Shown here: positions 1-12,077 of the stretch, piece by piece
How the letters are laid out: the number at the start of each line of letters is the position of its first letter
Numbering within the stretch: the first letter of the stretch is position 1
DNA from: Chrysaora quinquecirrha
Lineage: Eukaryota > Cnidaria > Scyphozoa > Semaeostomeae > Pelagiidae
Reading direction: 5' to 3'
NCBI GenBank assembly: GCA_014526335.1
Contig: JACTAT010000276.1
Span: 124,001 to 188,000, forward strand
DNA length: 64,000 nucleotides
Position numbers and translations under genes: made by a program
Notes under the pieces: generated by a model
Databases searched by the model: none
What the model saw: only the letters and a program-made list of their open reading frames with translations
What the model was told of the DNA's origin: nothing

Positions 1-571
1 TCTTCGAAATGCATTTTTTCTATTCGTTATGGTGTAAGCAAAATTCGTGTATTTATAACATGCCTATATTTAAATTTATTGATATAACAAGTGCTTTTTG
101 TTAATTTGTTTGTCTTTAGCAAATGATGAACTCAACACGACTCAGCAACGTTACCCACCTAGTACCTACCTATATTACAATTTTGGAAACATAACAAAGA
201 TCACAAAAATTAGATACGAAAGATTAATAAACTTATATAGCTACGTATCTATAATTTTGCGCCAATTGGTTGTGACGCCTGGGGGCAAATGTCTGTCCCC
301 AACCCCCATCGAGTTTCAAGTTTCTTAGCAGTTGCATCAAAATATTTTTAGTGCCAAAGCAGGTAATTGACACTTACATTTGACAAATAGAAGAAGAAAT
401 ACAATTCACGTTTCCGTGAGCTCTTTTTTTGTCAAAATAGACACTTTACCCTGCCTGGGTAGCCCCTGGGTAACCCCTGGGTTACCGTGTAACCATGGTC
501 ATTGTGTAGTCAAAAGTTCGTTTCTTGATACGAAAAATTTTTGAGACCTTTATTTAGTTGTTCCTTTATTT
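1..571. other. Left flank with a transposon-terminus-like fragment
   Basis: No gene seen. About 120-309 resembles the reverse complement of 54301-54490, including a TTGTGACG...CTGGGGG...CCCCATCG stretch. The right copy ends in CAGTGGCGTAGCGATGG, a kind of terminus common in invertebrate DNA transposons. Close arm-to-arm similarity begins near 572. Confidence 0.4.
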
Positions 572-634
572 AGAATACCTTTATTCCCTGTGGGTATTCT
601 TGCTTTACTTCAAAAGAAATCATCCAATCAGCAT

Positions 635-838
635 TCAGTTGGAGGAAAGAGATTTACAGATTTTTGAAATGGCGGGATGTTTAACCAGTTCAACGAGCGG
701 GTTCAACAGAAAGATCTGAACACTCTTTTTATCGTTTTCACTAGTTCTTTCAAACCGTTTGAAGAGATAATTTACTTGACCACTTCGTACAGAAGAATTT
801 GCACCTAGTTTGTCAGTGCTGGATAGAAGTAAAACCAT
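635..838 (-). CDS. Small ORF divergent from NEK2, unknown
   Basis: A 67-codon ORF starting at 838 and running away from the NEK2 ATG at 947, so the two would share a promoter. An upstream in-frame Met at 919 also exists. The right-arm counterpart (53905-54111) stays open at 68 codons despite several substitutions and small indels, with both ends of the predicted peptide preserved (start MVLLLSST, end VKHPAISKICKSL). I do not recognise it. It could be a first exon, a short peptide gene or a chance ORF. Confidence 0.25.
   Translation of the reverse strand: MVLLLSSTDKLGANSSVRSGQVNYLFKRFERTSENDKKSVQIFLLNPLVELVKHPAISKICKSLSSN
663..677 (+). promoter_or_regulatory. Candidate E2F/CHR-like site upstream of NEK2
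   Basis: TTTGAA (663-668) is followed closely by GGCGGGA (671-677), an E2F-like core, ~270 bp upstream of the NEK2 start. The same pair is preserved in the right arm (TCCCGCC at 54069-54075, with TTCAAA next to it). G2/M genes often carry CDE/CHR pairs, but the order here is not the canonical one, so this is only a candidate. Confidence 0.25.
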
Positions 839-946
839 TTGTTTTGCTGACGTGCTGTGCTGGACTAAAAATTCGTTACACGAAATAGGCCTAACAAGTA
901 GGCCAAGCAAGAGAGACAATTAGTGTTCTTGGACTGACGAAAAATC

Positions 947-3900
947 ATGCCGTCAAGTAAACTAGACGACTACATAGTCATTGAAACCGTTGGCTCTGGG
1001 TCTTATGGAACTTGCAAGAAAGTGAGGCGTAAAAGCGACGGAAAGGTGGGTTCTTCTTGTTTTGTGTTAGTCTATAGGCCTAATGCTTTTCATTCTTTGC
1101 TGAGGAGAGGGGCGAGGGCCAGCAGAGCAGACCAGGGCAGGGAATTTTTTCCCGGCCTTTTTCGTTATTTAATCAGAAAGTGAAAGGTTTACTTGTAATT
1201 CTCGAAGAAGGGATCTGTTCTGTGTATAAGACAATGATTGTGAGGCGATTTGGTTTTGTTGATAAAGAGCCATAAAATGATGTTTAGCTTTAATTATACT
1301 TAATACATCTTGTTTATTTCAAACAGAGTCTTGTGTGGAAAGAATTGAACTATGGTCAAATGAGTGAAGCTGAAAAGCAAATGCTAGTGTCTGAAGTGAA
1401 CCTGCTAAGAGAGCTCAGACACAGTAACATTGTCAGATATTATGATAGAATCATTGATAGAACAAAGACAACCATTTACATTGTTATGGAACACTGTGAA
1501 AAAGGAGACCTTTCTAATATCATTTCAAAACATAAGAGAGAAAGGTAAGCTCAGAACTGCTTCACCAAATTTTGACTCAGAAATAAAGCATTTTGAAATC
1601 ATTAAAAGGGCTACCAAATGTCTTCTTGTAAGATATTTCTTATGATTAGTGAGTGTAGAGGTAAAGGGAATTTCTGACGGTTTAAGGGACTGTCTCCAAT
1701 TAATCGTATAGTGTTTATACGAATTTATACAAATTTTTTCTCAGTTGAAAAATGTGTTATATGAATTAATTCGTATAAAGCAAATCACGTATACGAATTG
1801 TATACGAATTTCTTTTTTCCTTCATACAAATTTTATACGAATTTTATACGATTTTGATACGATCTTGATACAAATTTGACGTGGAAAGACAAAATTGGCA
1901 GCTTTTTATAACAAAGCGGCACATTCCAGGAACAATAGTAGACTGGCTCAAAGAACAATAGGAACGCAAGTCGGTAGTTTATGAAAGGAATAACGTGAGA
2001 ACTGAAAGGTTGTACGAAGAACAATCCCAAAGCTCAAAGGAGTTTTACAGAGTTAGAATTTGTTTAGACGAATTGTATGGGAATCATTATGCAAATTTTT
2101 TTTTAATTTTCTGCAAAATCCTTTACAAATCCTATACGAATTTTATACAAATATTATTCAAATTTTATACGAATTTTATGTGTTATCCTACACGAATTTT
2201 ATATGAAGTTTTTCATGTTGCAGGTTTAAAAAAAATTTTATAATATCGTATATTTATATGAATTTTATTATACGAATTTGATACAAATAATTGGAGACGA
2301 TCCCTTAATTCAATAGTAGGATTTCACTAGGTCATGGTTTGGATATCCTCTAGGTTTTGGATATTGAAACTGTTACATTGTACACTATTGTACACTGCCC
2401 TATATATTGTAACAATGTGGGTTGTGAACCATGAAAAAGTATCTATTAACTTAAGTTCAATAGGTTTTCAATATTGTAAGTGAGTTGGATGGTGCTCTTT
2501 TCTTGAGTTTTGGATAAGGACACCATACTTACATGACATTGTTGAATCAATTTTTCCCAAATGGTGCTCCAGTTACAAATATCAGGACACCCTATTTTAT
2601 TATGACTTGGTAGTTTATGAATTTAGGACAATTCTTCATGATGTTTAACTTGGTAACTGTAATAGTTGGTTACTTCATGTGATCTTTCAATTTGCTTGCA
2701 GGAAATTCATTGAAGAACAGTTTGTGTGGAAAGTACTTTATCAATTATCACTTGCATTGCAAGAATGTCATAGAAAAAAGGGTGGTGGACATATATTACA
2801 TCGTGATTTGAAACCAGCTAATGTATTCATAGATTCTGATGGTAATGTGAAACTGGGTGATTTTGGACTTGCCAGAGTTCTAAATCATGATACAAGCTTT
2901 GCAAAAACATTTGTAGGTACACCCTACTATATGTCACCAGTGAGTATCAATACCATTTTATTAACATCACTTCAGTATTTGTTAAATTGCAAATGATAAC
3001 CATGGAAATGGCAAACAGGTCTCAAGCTGCTCTGTGCCAGAAACTAATCTGTAATAATCAGTTGCTTATACATAGGAATATCATTATAGTTTGTTTCAGA
3101 TCATATCTATTCAGAATGTGTTTTTGTGTTGCATCTTTATTTTTTATTCATCATTCACATCTTGCTTTCTATCTACACACTGCAAAACTGATTTAAATTT
3201 GTAAATCAATGATACAGGTCAATACAATCAGTACAATACAATATAGTACAATACAATACATTACAACCAGTACAGTACCGTACAATGGAATATAATACAA
3301 TGCAACACACTCAGTAAAGCGCAATACAACACAATACGATACAATACAACAGAAACAGTACGAAATGGTACAAACAGTACAATACAGACAGTAAATTGGT
3401 ACAATACAATACAGTACAATACAAGACAATACAATAGTTCTTGAGTTGTTGAGTAGTGCAAAACTTCAGAATTGCGATAAACAGCGGAAAAATTTATGGG
3501 CATACTTAAAAGCTTTTTTCGTCTGACACTCTTTAGAATCTGACCGTCAGAAACAGAGACTGAAACAATGAACTAAGGCGGAATTTATACCCAGATGCGT
3601 CTCGAAATGTACAAATCGGATTAAGTGCCCGATGGAACTCTAGTTCATCAGGCACTTATGATTTGCCCTAAAACTCGGCTTGATTTGGAATCGGATAAAT
3701 ACGGTCTATTTTTATTGAAAACGGTTACCCTGAGGACATCAATTCGGATTGGTTTGGCAAGAAAATCGGCTGATAAAAAGTATGGTCCGCAAAATTGCCG
3801 CTTAGATTTCTGCATATCCTTGCAGTTTTTGCCTGTGTCGTTTGAAGGACAGTGTTTCAAGGGGCTATGACGAGTTTGCTTACTATTGCTTAAAAAAGTT

Positions 3901-6900
3901 TGAATGACAAGAAATCCATCCGTTTTTAAAGACTAGCTTTAGTTAACAAATAATTTTCTTAATTTAATTCAATTTTTCTTCAGGAACAAGTAAGCAAGAT
4001 GTCATATAACGAAAAGTCCGATATCTGGTCATTGGGATGCTTATTGTATGAATTATGTGCTTTGCATCCTCCTTTCCTTGCAATGGATCAAAGATCTTTG
4101 GCAGTAAAGATTCGAGATGGTAAATTCAAACCAATACCAAGTCATTTCTCAGATGAACTCAGTGAATTTATCAAGTGGATGTTACAAGTTTCCGTGAGTT
4201 TTTCTTTTTGTTTTCTGTTTTGTAAGCCTATTCTATGTCTAATTGCGTTTTGAAATCATCTTGCGTTTTTTTAAAGGCCAATACCAACTGTGCAGCTCAA
4301 ACAGATTTGCTTTCTAGACTTAAAGCCCGACTAATATAGGTCCATATTTTGTCTATTTTGCACCGGGATGGGGCCTTCGGGCTGTCGCCTCGTTGTGGGA
4401 GCCTGTGGGGCCTTGGGGTCTGGATGCATTCGTCTACCTTAGTGACAGCAAAAGAACGACCCCTAGGAAGAGCATTCAATTGAGCCTTTGTCGTTTAGCT
4501 TGTCAAAACATGATTTTTTCCCTGTTCCCGCACAAAAATTTTTCAGAAGATTTGTCAAATTCAGATCATGAGGGCAGTTTCATATAAAAAGAACAGAGGT
4601 AGAAGTGCTTAGAGAAAAATATGATAAGCAACTACTGTAAGTAATAAAGAACGAACGTGGAACGTACTTTTATTTATGTTGAATCATAGAACACGAAGAA
4701 GAAAATTGATGATACGTCACAGAATAAAAACGCCGGTTCTGCGTTTTTGCTGATTTCTATTTTGTACTATCGAACGAAAGCTAGAACCACAGCAGCGACA
4801 TCAGTTCCATTTCGCGTAGTCGACAAGTTTAATGAGAGGTTTGGAATTATGTGAAACATCATGAACAAAAGAAGCAAAAAGAGTCGTGCGGCAATTTTTT
4901 CTAGTTAAGCAAGGCCTAAAGCCAACGTCCCAACCTGATCTCTTGCTGCACGCTTCAACTGCTAAAACATATGTTTATACATGTCAATTTTTTCTGTAGG
5001 ATGACTGCAGACCAAGCATAGATGACATTTTGAGGCATCCTTCTGTATCGAAATATGCAAATATATTCGTCACTAAAGAAAGGAAATTTAGTAACGCTGA
5101 CCCTACGTAAGTAAATCCATTATTGTAAATTCAACGCTAAAATTCGTGTGTTATTTGAACGCGTCGAATCTGGAAATCTGATGCGTGAAAGCTGAGATAA
5201 GCATCTATCAAGGAAGTGAAGGTTTCTGATGATTTGTCTGGACGAATTAGATGTCAGATATAGTACAGTATTTAGTGTTAATTTATGTGTCATTCTTTAT
5301 GCTCGTGTCGTATTGCATATTTGTCATGACATTTTCGATCGATCATTGGTGATTCCTGGCTCCTGCTTTAAAACTGGTGATTCTGTAGTACTTGATGGTA
5401 GATACATAAATCACGGTACTAACTACATTTCTTCTGGCTATTGGATATCCCAATGTTACCTATATTCTACTGTGCAAATGCAATTTCATTGTTAAATACA
5501 AAATTGCTGATGATGTTCTCCGGCTGACTTGCCTCTACGCAATACATACAGCTAGAGCTTAGTTTCAGCATTTAAACGGCTAGTCAGTAGCAATATTACG
5601 ATTATCAACTTGAAGAAAAAATCTATCTGAGACATTGCTTGGACCTAGTCTTGAGCAGAGGGAGCTGAACGTGACGTGAACGTGAACATTTTTCACCTAG
5701 TTGTCAAGCACACGTATTTTTTAAGGTAAACCTCTGAATTCAGTATCCTTATTGCCTGTGTTGTTTTTGGACTGTTTTTTTTTTTCAACACCTTATCAAC
5801 CGTTTCTTTCGTGAAATCATTTTTAAAGTGTGGCTCAGAGCAAAGGCGTCAAGCTGGTGTCAGGCTTAGTATTGATTTACCTAAAGATGTCTTCGACATA
5901 GCAGAACCCCAGTTTGAGCCCTATGTTTATAAAGGTTGTTCTTGTGAAAAATCGTGTAATTAATAAGACGACTCATGATTCCTGAGCCTTCTTAACTACA
6001 CTTCTGGAAGCGTGCATTTGGAACTTGGCAATTTTTGAGGAAAACACCTGCTGTGGCGTCGCGGTGTAATCCAGCAGACTCGTGGTGTCAGAAGCTCAAT
6101 GTGGTCAGGGTTCGAGCCCAGCCACGGTAGCGTCACAGCCAGGGTCGAGGTCTCGATTAGTTAACCTACTGCTAAGATCCTAGTGACTGGCCCTAAAACA
6201 CCATTTCACCCTCACCTTATCAGGGTGTCTTTATTTGAACATGTTTAATTCTGGCTTGTCTTTGGTTTTTCAAAGGTCATCTTGTCAAAATGAATCTTTC
6301 ATTTTAATTTATTTTGATTTAACATTTTACAGAATATCTCAGTTGCGAAGAAAGGAAGAAGCTTTGAAAGCAAAGGAAAAACTTCTTCAAGACAAGGAAA
6401 AAGAACTTGAACGTAAGTTTATTGATAATCATGATTATTTTATGTCTTGAACGAACTATAAGGCATTATTAAGCAAAAATCTTAGGTTTACTTGCCAAGC
6501 AATGTGTGGTCGTTTGGCCACATTGAAAGACATTGTTTGTCGAGAAGAATTTGTTGGGTAATTTTTTTTGAAAAGACTCAAACAATGTTTAACAAGCAGT
6601 ATTCTATAACGTTACCAGACGGTCAAGCATTATGTTCCACAAGAGAATCTCAAGTGTGAACAGCAGGGCCTTGAAATCATATTCATATGTGCACCGAAGT
6701 GTCAGACGTGATAAACTGAATATAAAACAATTTCCTGCTAGAGTGAAAGATCAGTGAACCAAGCTATACAATAGTGCATCAATTTGTGCATCTTTGCTTT
6801 CGTCTACGTATGTGCCACTTGACTTACCCTTCTATTGATGCGAATAACGCTCTTTCCATCAGATAATGCATATGCATGTCCAATGAGCCAATCTTGCCTC

Positions 6901-9900
6901 TATCGGCCCATTAATCAATCATTCTACTCACCCATTGATCAACCCAATTACCGAACCAAGGTATACATTAGTGCATCAATTTGTCCATCTTGTCTTTTGT
7001 CTACGCATGTGCAACTTGACTTACCCATCTATTGATGCAAATAACTTGGTTTCCATCAGTTTTTGCATCTGCATGTCCAATGAGCTAATCTTGTCTCAAT
7101 AGATCCATCAATCAATCATTCTATTCACCCATTGATCAACCCAATTACTGAACCAAGGTATACATTAACCATAATACATTAAGTGTAAGAAGTGTATAAA
7201 TATACATTTCTTACACTTAACCTTGAAAGATCAGTGCCAGTTTGTAATTTTTCTGTAGTATAGTCCTTTTCTACATTTCGTGATAGGATGTATAATTGCT
7301 CTTTGTTTCTTTCAGGAAGAGAAAGACTAATCAGTGAGAGGGAAGCATTAGCAGAGGAAAAGCTTGCAAGGTGAGACCTTCGGTTTTATAGATCATTTCA
7401 AACTTTAGACCGATTGACTTGCACCGACAGAAACCAGAAAATCAAGGGGTGACTGTGAAAAGAACAGCGTTGCTGCATTCACTAAAAATAATCATATATA
7501 GCCAAGTATATTCATTAATTATTCACCAAGTTGCAGCCATTGTTGTCTCTCGATTATCCTAAGATAAACTTCTTTGGGACTGTACTCTCGTGTTCTTCGA
7601 TTTCTCAGCCTAATAAAGATTCAAAATATACAGGTGTTTGCTGGAAGTCCTCAGTATTGTCTTGTCAAACTACGGCCTATTCTTTCGAGAATGCAAGGAA
7701 ATTTGCTGAACCTCCAGTGTAGAACACCAATGGCAAATATACTCATACACGAAATAACGTGTTTTCAAGAGATAGCTTAAACAAAGAGTAGTAAAACAAC
7801 ACGCATCACATGTACGCATCCAAATGCAGGCAAGCAATAACAAGGCTCCAATGTATAAACTTTAGATTGAAATGGGTTTTCTTCATATTGACGACGCTTG
7901 CTTCGCTTGCTGCAGAAGATGCAGAACTGGATTGTCAAGTGTTTGGTTGCCGAATGACAGGTCACTGGGGTCTTGTAACGATGGGCTGTCCACCCTTCCA
8001 AATGAGTCGGAAAAATGATTAGCTTCAGGGAATTTTTTTTAGAAGAATATTAACTTTGGGACCCGAGTTACAAACTCTTGCCAGCTGAATAGCTGCCAAA
8101 GTCGCTGGCCTCCATTACCAATCCACATTGCTTGCATACTTGATCCTTGCAGCAGTCCGAAAACAGGGGTAATATTCAGAGACATGCATGTATGGGTGAA
8201 TGGAGAGTGACTGATAGAGAGTTAGGTTAATGGATTGACAGAGTATGGATATATAGTTGCATGAATGGATGGGAAGAAATGCAATTGAATAGTTTGATGA
8301 AACGGTTTATGAGTAACTAGCTACACGGATGCATGAATACAAACACTGTAATACGTTTTTGCATATGAGTCTATGAAAAATGGGGGGTTGAACGCTGGCT
8401 GATGGATGCAAGAATAGCTTAATGGATGATGCATAAACTAATGGAATAGCAGATGGATGAACCGATCGATAGTTATATAGATGGAAAAACGGATGCACAA
8501 GTTAGTGCACGGTGTCGCATGGACACCTGGGTTGCGATTTGTATGTGTTTTCAATTTGCAACAGAAGAATTTATTGATGGGTCTATAGATGCAATGTTAG
8601 CTCATTAGGTACAGATGCAAAAAATGATGGAAATAAAGTTATTTGCATCAATAGATGGGTAAGTCAAGTGGCACATACGTAGACAAAAGAAAAGATGCAC
8701 AAATTGATGCACCAATGTATACCTAGGCTCAATAATTGGGTTGATCAATGGGTGAATAGAATGATTGATTGATGGATCTAGTGAGGCAAGATTGGCTCAC
8801 TGGATGCAGATGCAAAAACTGATGGAAATAAAGTTATTTGCATCAATAGATGGGTACGTCAAGTGGCACATACGTAGACAAAAGAAAAGATGCACAAATT
8901 GATGCACTAATGTATGCCTTGGTTCAGTAATTGGGTTGATCAATGGGTGAATAGAATGATTGATTGGTGGATCTAGTGAGGCAAGATTGGCTCACTGGAT
9001 GCAGATGCAAAAACTGATGGAAATAAAGTTATTTGCATCAATAGATGGGTAAGTCAAGTGGCACATACGTAGACAAAAGCAAAGATGCACAAATTGATGC
9101 ACTAATGTATGCCTTGGTTCAGTAATTGGGTTGATCAATGGGTGAATAGAATGATTGATTGATGGATCTAGTGAGGCAAGATTGGCTCACTGGATGCAGA
9201 TGCAAAACTGATGGAAATAAAGTTATTTGCATCAATAGATGGGTAAGTCAAGTGGCACATACGTAGACAAAAGCAAAGATGCACAAATTGATGCACTAAT
9301 GTATGCCTTGGTTCAGTAATTGGGTTGATCAATGGGTGAATAGAATGATTGATTGATGGATCTAGTGAGGCAAGATTGGCTCACTGGATGCAGATGCAAA
9401 ACTGATGGAAATAAAGTTATTTGCATCAATAGATGGGTAAGTCAAGTGGCACATACGTAGACAAAAGCAAAGATCCACAAATTGATGCACTAATGTATGC
9501 CTTGGTTCAGTAATTGGGTTGATCAATGGGTGAATAGAATGATTGATTGATGGATCTAGTGAGGCAAGATTGGCTCACTGGATGCAGATGCAAAAACTGA
9601 TGGAAATAAAGTTATTTGCATCAATAGATGGGTAAGTCAAGTGGCACATACGTAGACAAAAGCAAAGATCCACAAATTGATGCACTAATGTATGCCTTGG
9701 TTCAGTAATTGGGTTGATCAATGGGTGAATAGAATGATTGATTGATGGATCTAGTGAGGCAAGATTGGCTCACTGGATGCAGATGCAAAAACTGATGGAA
9801 ATAAAGTTATTTGCATCAATAGATGGGTAAGTCAAGTGGCACATACGTAGACAAAAGCAAAGATCCACAAATTGATGCACTAATGTATACATTAGTTCAG

Positions 9901-10999
9901 TTATTGGGTTGATCAATGGGTGAATAGAATGATTGATTGGTGGATCTATTGAGACAAGATTAGCTCATTGGAAATGCAGATGCAAAAACTGATGGAAATA
10001 ATGTTCTTTCCGTCAATAGATAGGTAACTCAAGTGGCAAATACGTAGACAAAAGCAAAGATCCACAAATTGATGCACTAATGTATACATTAGTTCAGTTA
10101 TTGGGATGATCAGTGGGTGAATAGAATGGTTGATTGATGGATCTATTGAGACAAGATTAGCTCATTGGAAATGCAGATGCAAAAACTGATGGAAATAAAG
10201 TTATTTGCATCAATAGATATATAAGTCAAGTGGCACATACGTAGACAAAAGCAAAGATTCCCAAATTGATGCACTAATGTATACCTTGGTTCAGTAATTG
10301 GGTTGATCAATAGGTGAATAGAATGATTGATTAATGGGCATATAGAGGCAAGATTGGCTCATTGGACATGCACCGTCAGTAGGTGGGTAAGTCAAGTGGC
10401 ACATACGTAGACAAAAAAAGGATGCACACATTGATGCACCAATGTATACCTAGGCTCAATAATTGGATTGATATATGGGTGAATATTGCAGACTAATATT
10501 AATTTACGTGGTTGAGCGATTGGTACAGCCAATCTAAGGTCTTTTTGTCGAGTTGTTGCTTGATGAACCCATCGATCCAAGAAAAGCTGAGAAAAGGGGA
10601 AGAAACCTCGAACCTTTCCCAATCAAATGCGACCTGATGCGACCATAGACATTTGCCTAAATCTTTTATCAGAAGATTAGTACATCTCTTCTTGTTTCTT
10701 GTTTCAGAGTCGAGAAATTGCTGCTTGAAGTAGGGGCAAATGGGCGTCAGTACGAGAGACCGCTGAATCCAAAAAGACCGAAACAAAGTGAAGTTCGTGC
10801 TCTGGGAAAGGAAAATGACTACCATTACTTGTTACAAGAGAGAAAGAGAGCATGCTCTGATACAGACAGATTAAGTAACATTGGCATTGCAAATGAATTT
10901 TCTCGCAATCTGAACCAAGGAAATCGTAATATTCTTAATAAATTAGAAAATTTCTCGGCTAGGAATAGGTTTGGTGACGTTTTTATGGATAGAAAATGA
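947..10999 (+). CDS. NEK2: NEK2-like mitotic serine/threonine kinase, left-arm copy, 8 exons
   Basis: Exons joined by GT-AG and reading frame: 947-1045, 1327-1544, 2702-2939, 3984-4193, 5000-5106, 6333-6412, 7316-7370, 10708-10999. They give 432 codons, against 445 residues and also eight coding exons in human NEK2 (from memory). The Gly loop GSGSYG is at residues 16-21, the ATP lysine in VWKEL at 38, HRDLKPAN with Asp141, DFG with Asp159, and GTPYYMSP precedes the exon 3/4 junction. Exons 6-8 encode a Lys/Glu-rich coiled coil matching the NEK2 leucine zipper. A KEN sequence at 370-372 is the usual APC/C degron. The human Met-Arg tail is absent (ends MDRK), and I do not see a KVHF PP1 site. 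Family role: centrosome separation in G2/M. Introns carry a TTAA element, a TACAA microsatellite, a retroelement remnant, a SINE and a satellite array. Confidence 0.95.
1686..2304. mobile_element. TTAA-flanked element with inverted ends, left arm only
   Basis: In NEK2 intron 2. Flanked by TTAA at 1682-1685 and 2305-2308. The ends are inverted (GGGACTGTCTCCAATTA against TAATTGGAGACGATCCC). The interior is AT-rich and repeats the word ATACGAATTT many times. The right-arm intron has a single TTAA at the matching place and no element. TTAA target use fits piggyBac or Kolobok-type non-autonomous elements. Confidence 0.75.
3218..3435. repeat. Degenerate (TACAA)n microsatellite
   Basis: About 215 bp of TACAA pentamers interrupted by variants, in NEK2 intron 3. 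The mirror copy is at ~51612-51830 on the opposite strand. It creates spurious Tyr/Cys/Val-rich ORFs. Confidence 0.85.
3596..3870 (+). pseudogene. Broken retroelement ORF remnant, left arm
   Basis: Counterpart of 51166-51453. [15 protein letters not shown] and SADKKYGPQ are readable but in shifted frames, with a TAA just before the VPDGT segment. It lies in NEK2 intron 3 next to a half copy of the foldback repeat (about 3467-3590). Confidence 0.5.
6050..6222 (+). repeat. tRNA-derived SINE in NEK2 intron 5
   Basis: The 5' part folds like a tRNA: GCTGTGG (6050-6056) can pair with CCACGGT further on. A box-B-like GGTTCGAGCCC sits at 6109-6119. The 3' part ends in ...AAAACACCATTTCACCCTCACC. Related copies are at 47962-48131, 42112-42278 and, truncated, 11959-12077. 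This supports a pol III SINE rather than a working tRNA gene. Confidence 0.7.
6757..7236 (+). mobile_element. 480-bp insertion carrying satellite monomers, left arm only
   Basis: In NEK2 intron 6. The 13-bp direct repeat TGAAAGATCAGTG flanks it (6744-6756 and 7224-7236). The right-arm intron has one copy of this word and lacks the rest. The insert holds about two ~195-bp monomers of the intron 7 satellite in the opposite orientation and ends near a small palindrome (AAGTGTAAGAA / TTCTTACACTT). A 13-bp duplication suggests LINE-type retrotransposition of a satellite transcript, or an unknown element. Confidence 0.6.
8570..10490 (+). repeat. ~195-bp satellite array, about 9 monomers
   Basis: In NEK2 intron 7. 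The word GATGGAAATAAAGTTATTTG recurs at about 8627, 8821, 9015, 9210, 9403, 9599, 9794, (9991) and 10189, giving a 193-198-bp period. Monomers contain GTAAGTCAAGTGGCACATAC and GGTTGATCAATGGGTGAATA. The flanking 8160-8570 is a degenerate ATGGATGG-rich zone, perhaps the ancestral simple repeat. Confidence 0.9.
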
Positions 11000-11958
11000 T
11001 TGAAGTAGTTCGCTTCTTATTTTATAACGCTGCTTAGATTAATGTTTAATTAGAGTTCGCATTTAATTTTTGTTTAAAATTATAGTACTTAGAATGGCTT
11101 GCTACCAAGTTTAGAGAAACAAAGGTACTTTTAAAGAGCATTCATTTTGGCCCAGTGACAAAGAAATTTTGACAAATTTTCGCACCATTACAATGACAAT
11201 CCATTGTTATGTAGCGAAAAATTCACTTTATAAACACAACTCTATCTCATAATGATAGGCAAGCATGATAGTCTTAATAACATCCATTCAGATGGTGATG
11301 CAATGCTAGAAACAGGTTAACAGTCAAAGGCAAATGGGCTTAGAACCCTGAAAATAAAGTAAGACCTCCAAAATAAAAACACCACAAAATATTCATCAGG
11401 ACAAAAGGGACAGTGCATCCGTATTCATTTCTAGTTCGCTGTTGCATTAAAAACTTTCAAAACATTAGTGTTTGTTTAATGTATTGTCATTATTAACCAT
11501 TGATATGACTAATATTAAGATGTGTATAACTTTTTATTGTAAATAATATAAAAATTACTTGATTTCAGGGTCAATACTGAAAATAGCTTATGTGATTAAG
11601 AATCATCAGTATGTTTTACTTATGAAAATTGTTTAAAAAATTTTGAATTGAAAAATTCAGTGCAGTTTTTATTGGTTTAGTTTTTGTTTGTACAGTTACT
11701 GTTTAACTTCTGTTATACTTCTTTTTCATGATTTCATCATTTACCCATGCAAGTAATTCTTGTTAAGCCTTAATGCTCAGTAGTCCCAGGCCCCACCAGC
11801 GTAAGCAACATCTGCAAGATTTATGTTCTATGATTTTATGCAAAGAACTGTGTAAGGGGCATTTAACCATCAACAATGAAGCATCAAGATTCTTCTAACA
11901 CTAAACATCAAAGCACTATAGATGCAATTACAGAATATACTGTACTCTATCTAAATGA
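11000..11958. other. NEK2 3' flank, no gene
   Basis: AT-rich sequence after the NEK2 stop. An AATAAA at 11353-11358 could serve as its poly(A) signal. No ORF worth reporting. The mirror is 42290-43259. Confidence 0.5.
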
Positions 11959-12077
11959 AGGTGAAATGGTGTTTTAGCATAAGTCGCCAGGATATCAATA
12001 GTAGATTAACTAATCTAGACCTCGACCCTGGCTGTGACGCCACCGTGGCTAGGCTCGAACCCCGACCACACTGAGCT
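11959..12077 (-). repeat. Truncated tRNA-derived SINE
   Basis: The 3' part of the SINE family, oriented minus. Its 5' third is missing because a deletion joins it directly to SMIM12 codon 40. The box-B-like word (GGGTTCGAGCC on the minus strand) is retained. Confidence 0.65.

Noticed and set aside
3193..3503. Tyr/Cys/Val-rich ORFs on the minus strand
   Set aside because: They are translations of the TACAA microsatellite; the same happens at 51545-51853.
6050..6140. A functional tRNA gene
   Set aside because: The tRNA-like part is imperfect, has related dispersed copies and a common non-tRNA 3' tail, as a SINE does.
8570..10490. CRISPR-like array
   Set aside because: Whole ~195-bp monomers repeat in tandem without variable spacers, inside an intron of an animal gene: a satellite.
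10499..10825. 108-codon minus ORF, also at 43434-43760
   Set aside because: It overlaps NEK2 exon 8 in antisense and is present in both arms only because the arms are copies.
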